In this document: positions 1-6,346 of the stretch, one piece after another
Numbering within the stretch: the first letter of the stretch is position 1
Layout of the letters: each line of letters opens with the position of its first letter
NCBI GenBank assembly: GCA_964561545.1
Contig: CAZLQF010000053.1
Location: forward strand, 1-13,337
Direction: 5' to 3'
DNA: 13,337 bases
From: CAZLQF01 sp964561545
GTDB lineage: Bacteria > Bacteroidota > Bacteroidia > CAILMK01 > CAYYUA01
Notes under the pieces: generated by a model
What the model was told of the DNA's origin: nothing
The model's input: only the letters and a program-made list of their open reading frames with translations
The model's database searches: none
Translations under genes and position numbers: made by a program

Positions 1-1200
1 TGATGGTGGCTTTAATTGGCAAAAGGCACGGGAAGTGATTAATGCCAAAGATGATCCTGGTCGAGCTCCGATTGACCGACCCTGAATGGCAATCAACCGC
101 ACGAATGGACCTCGAAAAGGGCACATTTACATTACGAGCATGAATGCCGAGGAAGCCAATCCGCCTTATCATGCATATTTTCATCATTCCGAAAATTACT
201 GCTCTGAATGGGGAACCCTGGCAATACCTGGATTCCGGCAAATGGCGTGTAGGCGACCAAATCAAAAAGCCCATGCCCAGCCCGGTAGTAACCGCTGACG
301 GGACTTTTCATGCAGTTTACCCGAGCTATATACCATCTCAGGATATACTACCAAAGTACATTCTGGCCACTACTTCAAGTGGCGGCCAAAGCTTTGCTTA
401 CCAAACCATGTTCAAAAGACGCAATCCTTTCAACAACCCACTGGCCAAAAAAGGCTATCTGCTCAAAGCTGATCCTACCGATGCCGATCACTTAGTTTTC
501 CTGTACTTTGCTACCCCGCACGGGGATGCTGACCTCCTGATGCGGGAAAGTTTTGATGGCGGTCAAACGTGGTCTGATCCTGTGCGGGTCAATGACGATC
601 CCAAAGGGAACAACCGCATGCAGGACCTGGTATGGGCGGCCTTTAACAAAGAAGGACGTCTGGCAGTTACGTGGCGGGACAGAAGAAATGCCGCTGACAG
701 CGGGTATCGTATTTCATCGGCCATTTGGCGCTTTTAAAGAAAAAGGCTCTGATCAATTTGCTCCCAACTTCCGGGTTTCTGGTAAGGAAGCGGCTTATGA
801 TTCGATATTGGAAGGTGCCGGGAATGACTTCATGAGTATGCCATTTGAATCAGATACCCTTTATACGGTTTGGGGCGATACCCGTAAAGGGCATCTTCAG
901 ATCTGGTTCCGGAAATTTGATGCCTCATCTGGCAACACATCCATTTTAAAAAACCTGGTAAAAGATCAAAAGGGAATCCACCTTTACCCGAATCCAGCCC
1001 AATCGAATGTAAGGATTGAAGCGCCATCAATCCAGCATATTCGTGTTTCAGACACCGAAGGCCGGATCATATTTAATGATAAGGGCATTGCTTCTAAGCA
1101 AGATGTGACCATTTTAACAAAAGGCTGGGATGAAGGAATTTATGTCGTTAAAATCCTCACCAAATCCGGATTGGTTGGCCGTCAATTAGTCAAGCATTAG
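1..1200 (+). pseudogene. Broken secreted sialidase-like (BNR/Asp-box) protein with T9SS sorting domain, 5' end outside window
   Basis: Three reading frames must be joined to recover one protein. Frame 2 from base 2 gives an Asp-box remnant (DGGFNW) and then DRP-stop-MAINRTNG. The TGA at 83-85 sits where relatives usually have Trp (DRPWMAI), so one G-to-A change explains it. The frame then moves by +1 (or -2) at about 195-222, after YFHHSEN and before PWQYLDSGKW. It moves again at about 722-737, where SSAIW joins GAFKEKGSDQFAPNFRVS. A clear Asp-box, SFDGGQTW, lies at 549-572 and a weaker one (SSGGQSF) near 376-396. The C-terminus, from about 976, is a T9SS type A sorting domain: YPNPAQSN at its start, GIYVVKI near its end, finishing in LVKH. 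An intact version would be exported to the outer surface and could cleave or bind glycans, but the substrate is not readable. Three lesions in one gene, with none in its neighbours, favour true decay over sequencing error. Assembly error remains possible. Confidence 0.8.
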
Positions 1201-1639
1201 TATAATATTTGTATTGATCCGGAAAGCGCTTTGGGCCTTTTGATACACCCCCAATCGGGATTTTAAGCTAATATGATTTCCTAAAACCTTTATTGAATGC
1301 TTAGGCTTGGTCTACCCAAAAATTCGTGGTAAAACCTTTTTTGTTTGAACAAATGCATTTAAGCCAACTTATTCAACAAATGTTATTTAATATTTCAACG
1401 TAGCCAACCTGAATTAAAGGGTTTGTAATAATGCCAACCTTCGAAAACTGATCTTTCAAACAACCTTAAAAATGGCTTCCCTAACCGTTCACCAGCAGGC
1501 AAAGAACAAATGTTAAAAATCAAAAACCTTTTAACGGATATATTCGCGCTGGGCATAAAATACAGGAAAGCCATTCACAAATTTTATCCATCTTTATTGA
1601 TTGGCCTGCTTCAATAAATTCTCTTCCAATAAGTAGGGT
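1201..1639. other. Intergenic region between convergent genes, nothing recognised
   Basis: These 439 bases separate the sialidase remnant (+) from the quinone oxidoreductase (-), whose ends face each other. I found no convincing open frame, no stem followed by a T-run on either strand, no tRNA-like fold and no perfect TAnnTTTG promoter element. AATATTTG near 1205 is one mismatch away from that element and is not called. The stretch is AT-rich and could hold factor-dependent termination or degraded sequence. Confidence 0.5.
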
Positions 1640-2620
1640 TCAATCGACCTCTAATACAACTTTACCCATTGCCTTGTTGCTCTGCATATAGTGATGAGCC
1701 TTCTCTGCTTCCTGGATTGGGAAATATTGATCCAGAACCGGCTTTAAATCACCGGTTTGATAATAATTGAGTACTGAATCCCGGATTTTTTGGGTTAGCT
1801 CTATTTTGGCTTCCAAAGGCTTATTGCGTAAGGTTGATCCTTTAAGCATCACGTTTTTAGTCAAAACTTTGGCCAGGTTTAATTCTACTTTCATGCCACC
1901 CAATAAACCAATCAAGAGCCAACGCCCCTTGTAATTTATGAGATTTTCGTGCATTTTGGTATAATCGGGACTTCCAATCGGGTCAAGGATTAGGTGATAA
2001 CCACCGGGTGCTACTTCTTGTAACCGCTCTTTCAGGTTGCCATCTTTGTAATTAAGGGCATGATGCGCACCCAATTCCCGGATAAATTGAGCCTTTTGAT
2101 CGGTACCCACTGTCCCAACTACATAAGCACCGTAAAGTTTTGCTATTTGTACCGCCGTGCTTCCAATACCACCAGCTGCTGCATGAATAAGGAGGGTTTC
2201 CCCTTGCTGAAGTTCAGCTTCCAGGATCAAATTTAGATAAGCGGTGTAAAGCGCCTCGGGAATGGCTGCTGCTTCTGAAAAGCTTAACGCATCAGGAATG
2301 GGCAGGAGTAAGGAAATGGGTACAGCCACCTTTTCTGCGTAAGCACCACCCGGGATCAAAGCCATGACCCGCTCCCCTTCCTTCCATTGATGATGGGCGC
2401 CATTAGAAGCCAACTGCTCTATGGTACCGGCCACTTCAAGGCCCAATATTTCGGAAGCTCCTTTAGGTGGCGGATAAAGCCCTTTTCTTTGTAAAATATC
2501 CGCCCGGTTCACGCCAGCTGCGCTCACCCTTAGAATGGCATAGCCTGATTCAAGCTTGGGATCTTCAACTTCTTCCCATGAAATATTTGTTCCTTCTTTG
2601 TTTTGTTGAATGGCGTACAT
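1640..2620 (-). CDS. NAD(P)H quinone oxidoreductase, PIG3-like, zinc-independent MDR family
   Basis: The 326-residue protein belongs to the medium-chain dehydrogenase/reductase superfamily. It has a GroES-like N-terminal domain (about residues 27-110) carrying the signature NRADILQRKGLYPPP followed by GLEVAG (60-65). A Rossmann domain follows, with the nucleotide-binding loop HAAAGGIGSTAVQIAK at 146-161. The Cys/His ligands of zinc alcohol dehydrogenases are missing, which fits the zinc-free quinone reductase branch (human TP53I3/PIG3 and bacterial relatives). These are cytoplasmic enzymes that reduce quinones or other reactive carbonyls with NADPH; the true substrate cannot be read. The length is normal for the family. 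The ATG at 2618-2620 gives the expected N-terminus. It starts 55 bases after the purQ stop on the same strand, and the gap shows no clear promoter, so co-transcription with purQ is plausible. Confidence 0.9.
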   Translation of the reverse strand: MYAIQQNKEGTNISWEEVEDPKLESGYAILRVSAAGVNRADILQRKGLYPPPKGASEILGLEVAGTIEQLASNGAHHQWKEGERVMALIPGGAYAEKVAVPISLLLPIPDALSFSEAAAIPEALYTAYLNLILEAELQQGETLLIHAAAGGIGSTAVQIAKLYGAYVVGTVGTDQKAQFIRELGAHHALNYKDGNLKERLQEVAPGGYHLILDPIGSPDYTKMHENLINYKGRWLLIGLLGGMKVELNLAKVLTKNVMLKGSTLRNKPLEAKIELTQKIRDSVLNYYQTGDLKPVLDQYFPIQEAEKAHHYMQSNKAMGKVVLEVD

Positions 2621-2675
2621 ACCAAGTTTGCCCGGTTATACTATTTCAATTTAAAATGCTTAACAAGAATAATGG

Positions 2676-3365
2676 CTAAACACCCACAGCCTCTACAATT
2701 GACGATAAGATAAGTTTGCCATCGCTATTGCCCAATACATCATCGGCAGCCCGTTCAGGGTGGGGCATCATACCCATAACATTGCGATGCTCATTACAGA
2801 TAGCGGCAATGTTATCCAGGGAGCCATTAGGATTGGCATCATCGGTTATATCACCCTCGTCATCGCAGTATTTAAATAAAATCCGGTTTTCGTTCTCCAA
2901 TTTTTGAAGCTCAGGCTGATGCGCAAAGTAACGGCCTTCTGCATTGGCAATGGGAACCTTGTAAGCGCGGTCCTCCAACTTATGCGTCAAAAGGCTGTTG
3001 TAGGATTGAGGTTGAACATGAATGTTCTTACAAACAAATTTTTGGTGGTCGTTGCCTAACAATGCCCCTGGCAGCAATTGGGACTCACAAAGTACCTGGA
3101 ACCCATTACAAATGCCCAGAACAATACCGCCTTTTTGGGCATGCTCAACAATAGATTCCATAATGGGAGAAAACCGTGCAATGGCTCCAGCCCTTAGGTA
3201 GTCGCCATGGGCAAATCCTCCGGGTAAAACAACTACATCGCAACTTTCAAGGTCCCGATCCTTATGCCAGAGTTTAACAGCTTCTTGTCCTAAATGCTCC
3301 CGAAAGGCGTATACCGTATCGTCATCACAATTGGAGCCCGGAAATACAACTACACCAAATTTCAT
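2676..3365 (-). CDS. purQ: Phosphoribosylformylglycinamidine synthase subunit PurQ (glutaminase)
   Basis: The 229-residue class I glutamine amidotransferase provides ammonia for the fourth step of purine synthesis, the conversion of FGAR to FGAM, in complex with PurL and PurS. The N-terminus MKFGVVVFPGSNCD is typical of PurQ. The nucleophile is Cys86 in GICNGFQVLCES, and the remaining triad residues are His202 and Glu204 in MMPHPERAAD. PGGFAHGDYLRAGAIA (48-63) is the conserved oxyanion-side loop. Length and motifs are complete. A free-standing PurQ implies a short PurL and a PurS elsewhere, rather than the large fused PurL of many other bacteria. The start is the ATG at 3363-3365, supported by a promoter-like element ending only five bases upstream. 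The quinone oxidoreductase gene follows on the same strand. Confidence 0.96.
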   Translation of the reverse strand: MKFGVVVFPGSNCDDDTVYAFREHLGQEAVKLWHKDRDLESCDVVVLPGGFAHGDYLRAGAIARFSPIMESIVEHAQKGGIVLGICNGFQVLCESQLLPGALLGNDHQKFVCKNIHVQPQSYNSLLTHKLEDRAYKVPIANAEGRYFAHQPELQKLENENRILFKYCDDEGDITDDANPNGSLDNIAAICNEHRNVMGMMPHPERAADDVLGNSDGKLILSSIVEAVGV

Positions 3366-3370
3366 AAGGA

Positions 3371-3401
3371 CAAAGTTAGGAAGGAAAATCTATTTGGCAT
3401 A
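3371..3401 (-). promoter_or_regulatory. Bacteroidota-type promoter for purQ, near-leaderless
   Basis: On the minus strand TAACTTTG (3378-3371) matches the -7 consensus TAnnTTTG exactly. Nineteen bases upstream TATG (3401-3398) matches three of four bases of the -33 TTTG element. The purQ ATG begins at 3365, so transcription would start only a few bases before it, or at the ATG itself. The call is by eye, without a TSS map. Confidence 0.55.
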
Positions 3402-3563
3402 AATAGTAATGGGTACTTATTATTAAGTTTTCAGCATCGAGGACCGAAGTAACAACAGTATTTCTGGCCTTTTGAATCTTGCAAATCATCATAATACCAC
3501 TCATATCATTTTGAAAATGGTGGAAATCTAACACAAAAAGGAGGTGTAAAAACTTCATGACAA

Positions 3564-3602
3564 CAATGACAAAAAATCGACTCGTTTGCTTTTTTGTCAA
3601 TG
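3564..3602. repeat. Inverted repeat upstream of hsp20, possible operator
   Basis: The arms at 3564-3576 and 3590-3602 pair at 12 of 13 positions, around a perfect 10-base core TGACAAAAAA / TTTTTTGTCA. The spacer is 13 bases. It is not followed by a T-run, so it does not look like an intrinsic terminator. Further TGACAA half-sites lie at 3558-3563 and 3629-3634. It could be a repressor site for the divergent hsp20 and purQ genes; no regulator is identified. Confidence 0.45.
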
Positions 3603-3701
3603 CTTGACTGCCAATTTGAAAACGTAATTGACAAATATGCATAGATGGTTACTTGGCAAAGCATTTGTGCCTTCAAGAAGTGAAAATAAAAACAAAAAAA
3701 T

Positions 3702-3710
3702 AAAGGAGGT
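3702..3710 (+). promoter_or_regulatory. Strong Shine-Dalgarno sequence of hsp20
   Basis: AAAGGAGGT is complementary to the 16S rRNA 3' end over nine bases and lies six bases from the ATG at 3716, the ideal spacing. The other starts in this window show nothing comparable, as expected in Bacteroidota, where SD use is rare. It fixes the hsp20 start. Confidence 0.85.
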
Positions 3711-3715
3711 AAACT

Positions 3716-4177
3716 ATGGCACTCGTTAAAAAATCAGACGATTTCTTAAACTTTCCGGGCGTGGAATCAAACTTTCGAGATCTACCAAGGAGTTTTAGCG
3801 CCATGTTGGACAATTTCTTTGATGAAGCCGTAAGAACTTCACCCGGCAGCCGATTCGTACCAAGTGTAGATATTTCTGAAAATGACAAGGGCTACGATGT
3901 AGAAGTTAGCGTACCCGGCATGAAAAAAGATGACATCAAGCTTGAGGTAGAAGGCAATACCCTTCACATCAGTGGTGAGAAAAAGGTTGAGGATAAAAAA
4001 GAAGAAAAGACCTTTCACCGGGTAGAATCTCAGTACGGCTACTTCCACAGGTCTTTTGATCTTCCGGAAGAAGCTCAATTGGAGAACATAGAAGCCAACT
4101 ATCAAGACGGTGTCCTCAACATTCACGTACCCAAGGATGTTAAGAAAACCGAAACCAAGAAAATCGACATTAAGTAA
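3716..4177 (+). CDS. hsp20: Small heat shock protein, Hsp20/alpha-crystallin family
   Basis: The 153-residue ATP-independent holdase chaperone would bind unfolding proteins in the cytoplasm as an oligomer and pass them to refolding chaperones. The N-terminal arm (1-48) contains the hydrophobic stretch FSAMLDNFFDEAV (27-39). The alpha-crystallin domain covers about 49-140, starting at PSVDISEN and closing with the family hallmark ANYQDGVLNIHVP (A127, G132, V133, L134). The C-terminal tail ends in KKIDIK, giving the I-x-I motif (150-152) that docks on neighbouring subunits. Length and layout are standard for the IbpA/Hsp18 group. The gene stands alone, with its own SD and a strong terminator, opposite purQ. 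Heat induction is expected from the family; the sequence offers an inverted repeat and a possible SD-masking stem as candidate control elements. Confidence 0.96.
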   Translation: MALVKKSDDFLNFPGVESNFRDLPRSFSAMLDNFFDEAVRTSPGSRFVPSVDISENDKGYDVEVSVPGMKKDDIKLEVEGNTLHISGEKKVEDKKEEKTFHRVESQYGYFHRSFDLPEEAQLENIEANYQDGVLNIHVPKDVKKTETKKIDIK

Positions 4178-4211
4178 GTCTTCCTGTAAACAACACTTGT
4201 AAACTGTTAAG

Positions 4212-4247
4212 AAGCCTGCTTCCATTTTTGGGAGCAGGCTTTTTTTT
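4212..4247 (+). terminator. Intrinsic terminator of hsp20
   Basis: The stem AAGCCTGCTTCC (4212-4223) pairs with GGGAGCAGGCTT (4230-4241) with one T-G wobble around a six-base loop. The T-run 4240-4247 begins at the foot of the stem. It lies 35 bases after the hsp20 stop. Confidence 0.92.
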
Positions 4248-4292
4248 ATGTTAATCCCTACTGACTATTTTTTCTTCTAAACCTTTTAAATC

Positions 4293-4324
4293 TTTGGTTA
4301 ATTAAGGGAACTAATTGATATTTG
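4293..4324 (+). promoter_or_regulatory. Bacteroidota-type promoter for the T9SS-secreted protein
   Basis: TTTG (4293-4296) is an exact -33 element. Exactly 20 bases later GATATTTG (4317-4324) matches the -7 consensus TAnnTTTG except at the first base. The predicted start of transcription falls about 28-30 bases before the ATG at 4358. It also explains why the TTG at 4322 should not be used as a start codon. Confidence 0.5.
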
Positions 4325-4357
4325 AACCCTCAAACCCTAAATCAAAAACTAATCGTT

Positions 4358-5377
4358 ATGAAAAGAAATGTTACCAACCCATTAAAAGGCGTTGCTGCTT
4401 TGTTAGTGTTCACTTGCTTCTCTTTTAATTCAGAAGCGCAACAAGGCCAGGACACGCTTAGCCACTTTGATCTCAATGAAAGTACCCAAGGGGAGTTTAC
4501 AAGGTATCAGGGCAGCCCAGGATCTTGTAACTGGGGGTACATTTATGGCCACAGCTGTCAAGGAAATGACGGTTTTGCAGAAAGGTTCTATGTAAACGAC
4601 TCTGTTCATGTTAAAGGCATCATGGCGCATATAGCCTCAAAAGGTGGCAATACGCTTGACACTTTAAAAGCCGGTTTTAAAGTATACAACACTTCTAACA
4701 ATGACATCGGTAATGAAATAGCATCGAAAGAACTCTTATTTCAGGACATGATGGTAAGCTCCATACCAAGCATTCCTCAAGTTAAGAATTTTCAAAGCGT
4801 GATGTTTCAGGACACTGTGATTGCGCATAATTCATTTTACACTTCGTTTGAAATACCTTCTCATGGTACTAATTATGATGGAGAAGACACATTAGCCATT
4901 CAAGTAGTTGGAAGAGATGAATTTAGCGGAAGCAATGACACCATTAGTAACGTTACCCTTTATAGAAATGGCGGAATGTGGTCAAGTACCACCAACCTTC
5001 TTAACAACAATGGGGACATCTTTTACTACATGGCACCCATTGTAGCACCGGTACCAACCAATGACACAACCAATGATACAACCAATGCTGTTCCTGAAAA
5101 TCCTTTGCTTTCAAATGGAGGGGCTAACCTTTACGGCGCTTATCCCAATCCGGTTGAAGACCAAACAAAAGTGGTTTTCAGTACGAACAAGCGTTCTGAT
5201 GTTTCAATTTCGGTTTACACTGTTAACGGTCAAAAGGTATTATCGAAAGATTACAGTACCTTACCAATTGGTAAGCATGAAGTGGCTTTAGAAGTCAGTG
5301 AATTAAGACCTGGCAATTACATCTATACGGTAGAAACCGATAATGGATTGCTATCCGGTCAGCTAAGCAAGCAATAG
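4358..5377 (+). CDS. Secreted protein of unknown function with T9SS sorting domain
   Basis: The 339-residue protein starts with a Sec signal peptide: MKRN, a lysine, then the hydrophobic core GVAALLVFTCFSF, with cleavage likely near SEA-QQ. The mature part (about 30-240) has no domain I can name. It is rich in Asn, Asp, Ser and Thr, and has a conserved-looking SCNWGYIYGHSC stretch whose two Cys could form a disulfide. Predicted beta-strands such as GIMAHIAS and LKAGFKVYN suggest a beta-sandwich. A low-complexity linker, TNDTTNDTTN, precedes the type A sorting domain (about 260-339): YPNPVED at its start and GNYIYTVETDNG near its end. The protein should therefore be exported through T9SS and released or attached to the cell surface. 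I chose the ATG at 4358 because the longer frame from TTG at 4322 overlaps the promoter and would spoil the signal peptide. The gene is monocistronic, with its own promoter and terminator. Confidence 0.88.
   Translation: MKRNVTNPLKGVAALLVFTCFSFNSEAQQGQDTLSHFDLNESTQGEFTRYQGSPGSCNWGYIYGHSCQGNDGFAERFYVNDSVHVKGIMAHIASKGGNTLDTLKAGFKVYNTSNNDIGNEIASKELLFQDMMVSSIPSIPQVKNFQSVMFQDTVIAHNSFYTSFEIPSHGTNYDGEDTLAIQVVGRDEFSGSNDTISNVTLYRNGGMWSSTTNLLNNNGDIFYYMAPIVAPVPTNDTTNDTTNAVPENPLLSNGGANLYGAYPNPVEDQTKVVFSTNKRSDVSISVYTVNGQKVLSKDYSTLPIGKHEVALEVSELRPGNYIYTVETDNGLLSGQLSKQ
5057..5088 (+). repeat. 12-base tandem repeat in the linker of the T9SS protein
   Basis: About 2.7 copies of ACCAATGAYACA stand head to tail at 5057-5068, 5069-5080 and 5081-5088 (partial). 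They encode the Thr-Asn-Asp-Thr linker between the body of the protein and the sorting domain. Copy number may vary by slippage without changing the frame. Confidence 0.75.
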
Positions 5378-5406
5378 GCCATCAAACTTATTTAAATGGA
5401 TAGCAC

Positions 5407-5439
5407 AAAGGCTGCCTGGGAGTTCAGGCGGCCTTTTTT
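5407..5439 (+). terminator. Intrinsic terminator of the T9SS-secreted protein gene
   Basis: AAAGGCTGCCTG (5407-5418) pairs with CAGGCGGCCTTT (5425-5436) with one T-G wobble and a six-base loop, followed by Ts to 5439. It lies 29 bases after the stop codon. Read on the other strand the T-run is only three bases, so it would end the convergent dehydrogenase transcript poorly. Confidence 0.9.
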
Positions 5440-5487
5440 ATTTTAGGCCATCATGTAAACTTTTCCAGGATGTAACCATTACTCCTT

Positions 5488-6297
5488 TCATTTAAAAGGG
5501 GCATTGGGTTCTTTGGCCATTTTATTGTGTACGATCCGGTCCATCAACCCGTTGAAAAAACGGTTGAGTAAAACCGTAAGCTTGCCTTGCCTGGTTAACA
5601 CCAGTTGCTTTTTATTTTTTTGTATGGCTTTCATCATGTATTGAGCCACTTCTTCCGGCTGCATCATGCTGGATTCTTCCCGCGGTGTCTCGGATTGGGT
5701 TTTGCCAGAAGCTGTAAGGGCTGTATTCCGAATATTAGAGGCGGTAAAACCAGGACAAAGGGTTAGCACCTTGAGGCCCGTATTGAGATTTTCCGTACGC
5801 AACGCTTCTAAAAAACCGTTCATGGCATATTTTGAAGCTGAATAACCTGTTCTTCCGGGCAAACCTCGGTAACCGGCCACAGAGCTTATACCAATTACCC
5901 ATCCATGGCTTTCAAGCAAATAAGGCATGGCATAGCGGGTGCAGTAAACCGAGCCCCAAAAATTCACGCCCATTACTTGTTCTATTACCGATAAATCCAT
6001 TTCAGCAAAATTGGCGCGCATGGATATCCCGGCATTGTTCACCAAAAAATCTATTTTACCAAAAGTTTCATAAGCTTGTTCGATGAGGTTGTAACAGGCC
6101 TCTTGCTGGCTCACATCCGTTTCAACCACCAGCGTCTGTATGTTATGTTTGTTGCAGGCCTTTTCTGTTGCTGCAAGTCGTTCCTTATTTCTTGCAGTTA
6201 TAACCACGTGCGTCCCTTGCTTAGCAAATTCAATAGCGATGGCTTGCCCAATGCCAGATGAGGCACCGGTTATAACAGCAACCTTGTCTTTGAACAT
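5488..6297 (-). CDS. Short-chain dehydrogenase/reductase (SDR), classical type
   Basis: The 269-residue NAD(P)-dependent oxidoreductase has a complete classical SDR set: cofactor loop TGASSGIG (10-17), Asp61 in ETDVS for adenine contact, NNAG (87-90), and the catalytic residues Asn112, Ser139 (GISSVAG), Tyr152 and Lys156 (YSASK). PG follows at 182-183. An Arg at 36 after the second strand (VVITARNK) is typical of NADP preference. The C-terminal 40 residues form a hydrophobic and basic extension (LTVLLNRFFNGLMDRIVHNK) that could sit on a membrane or make the dimer interface; similar tails occur in DHRS7-like lipid or steroid SDRs. The substrate is unknown. The gene lies 49 bases after the ketosynthase stop on the same strand, with no clear promoter between, so both are likely one operon, which hints at a ketoacyl substrate. 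Confidence 0.92.
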   Translation of the reverse strand: MFKDKVAVITGASSGIGQAIAIEFAKQGTHVVITARNKERLAATEKACNKHNIQTLVVETDVSQQEACYNLIEQAYETFGKIDFLVNNAGISMRANFAEMDLSVIEQVMGVNFWGSVYCTRYAMPYLLESHGWVIGISSVAGYRGLPGRTGYSASKYAMNGFLEALRTENLNTGLKVLTLCPGFTASNIRNTALTASGKTQSETPREESSMMQPEEVAQYMMKAIQKNKKQLVLTRQGKLTVLLNRFFNGLMDRIVHNKMAKEPNAPFK

Positions 6298-6346
6298 GGT
6301 ATTGGTAAATTAAAAGTTCATTTACAAATTAAAGGGAAATTTGAAT

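Larger units (their letters stand above)
3366..3715. other. Divergent purQ/hsp20 intergenic regulatory region
   Basis: These 350 bases separate purQ (-) from hsp20 (+). They hold the purQ promoter, a 13-base palindrome (CATTTT-G-AAAATG, 3507-3519), an inverted repeat at 3564-3602, TGACAA motifs at 3558, 3567 and 3629 plus the inverse TTGTCA at 3594, and two copies of AAAGGAGGT (3537-3545 and 3702-3710). A 16-codon frame, ATG at 3557 to TGA at 3607, begins 12 bases after the first AAAGGAGGT core and could be a leader peptide, but nothing else supports it. I found no convincing -33/-7 promoter for hsp20. CIRCE (TTAGCACTC/GAGTGCTAA), the usual HrcA operator, is absent. Confidence 0.5.

Noticed and set aside
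3376..3642. 88-codon open frame on the minus strand in the purQ/hsp20 intergenic region
   Set aside because: The composition is unlike a real protein, no family is recognised, no start signal is seen, and it covers the purQ promoter and the inverted repeat.
4322..4357. Upstream TTG start for the T9SS-secreted protein
   Set aside because: It lies in the -7 promoter element, and the extra 12 residues precede an otherwise complete signal peptide that starts at the ATG at 4358.
5383..5390. Minus-strand TAAGTTTG promoter element just after the T9SS protein gene
   Set aside because: It matches TAnnTTTG but points antisense into the gene, has no -33 partner that I could see, and lies next to the terminator.
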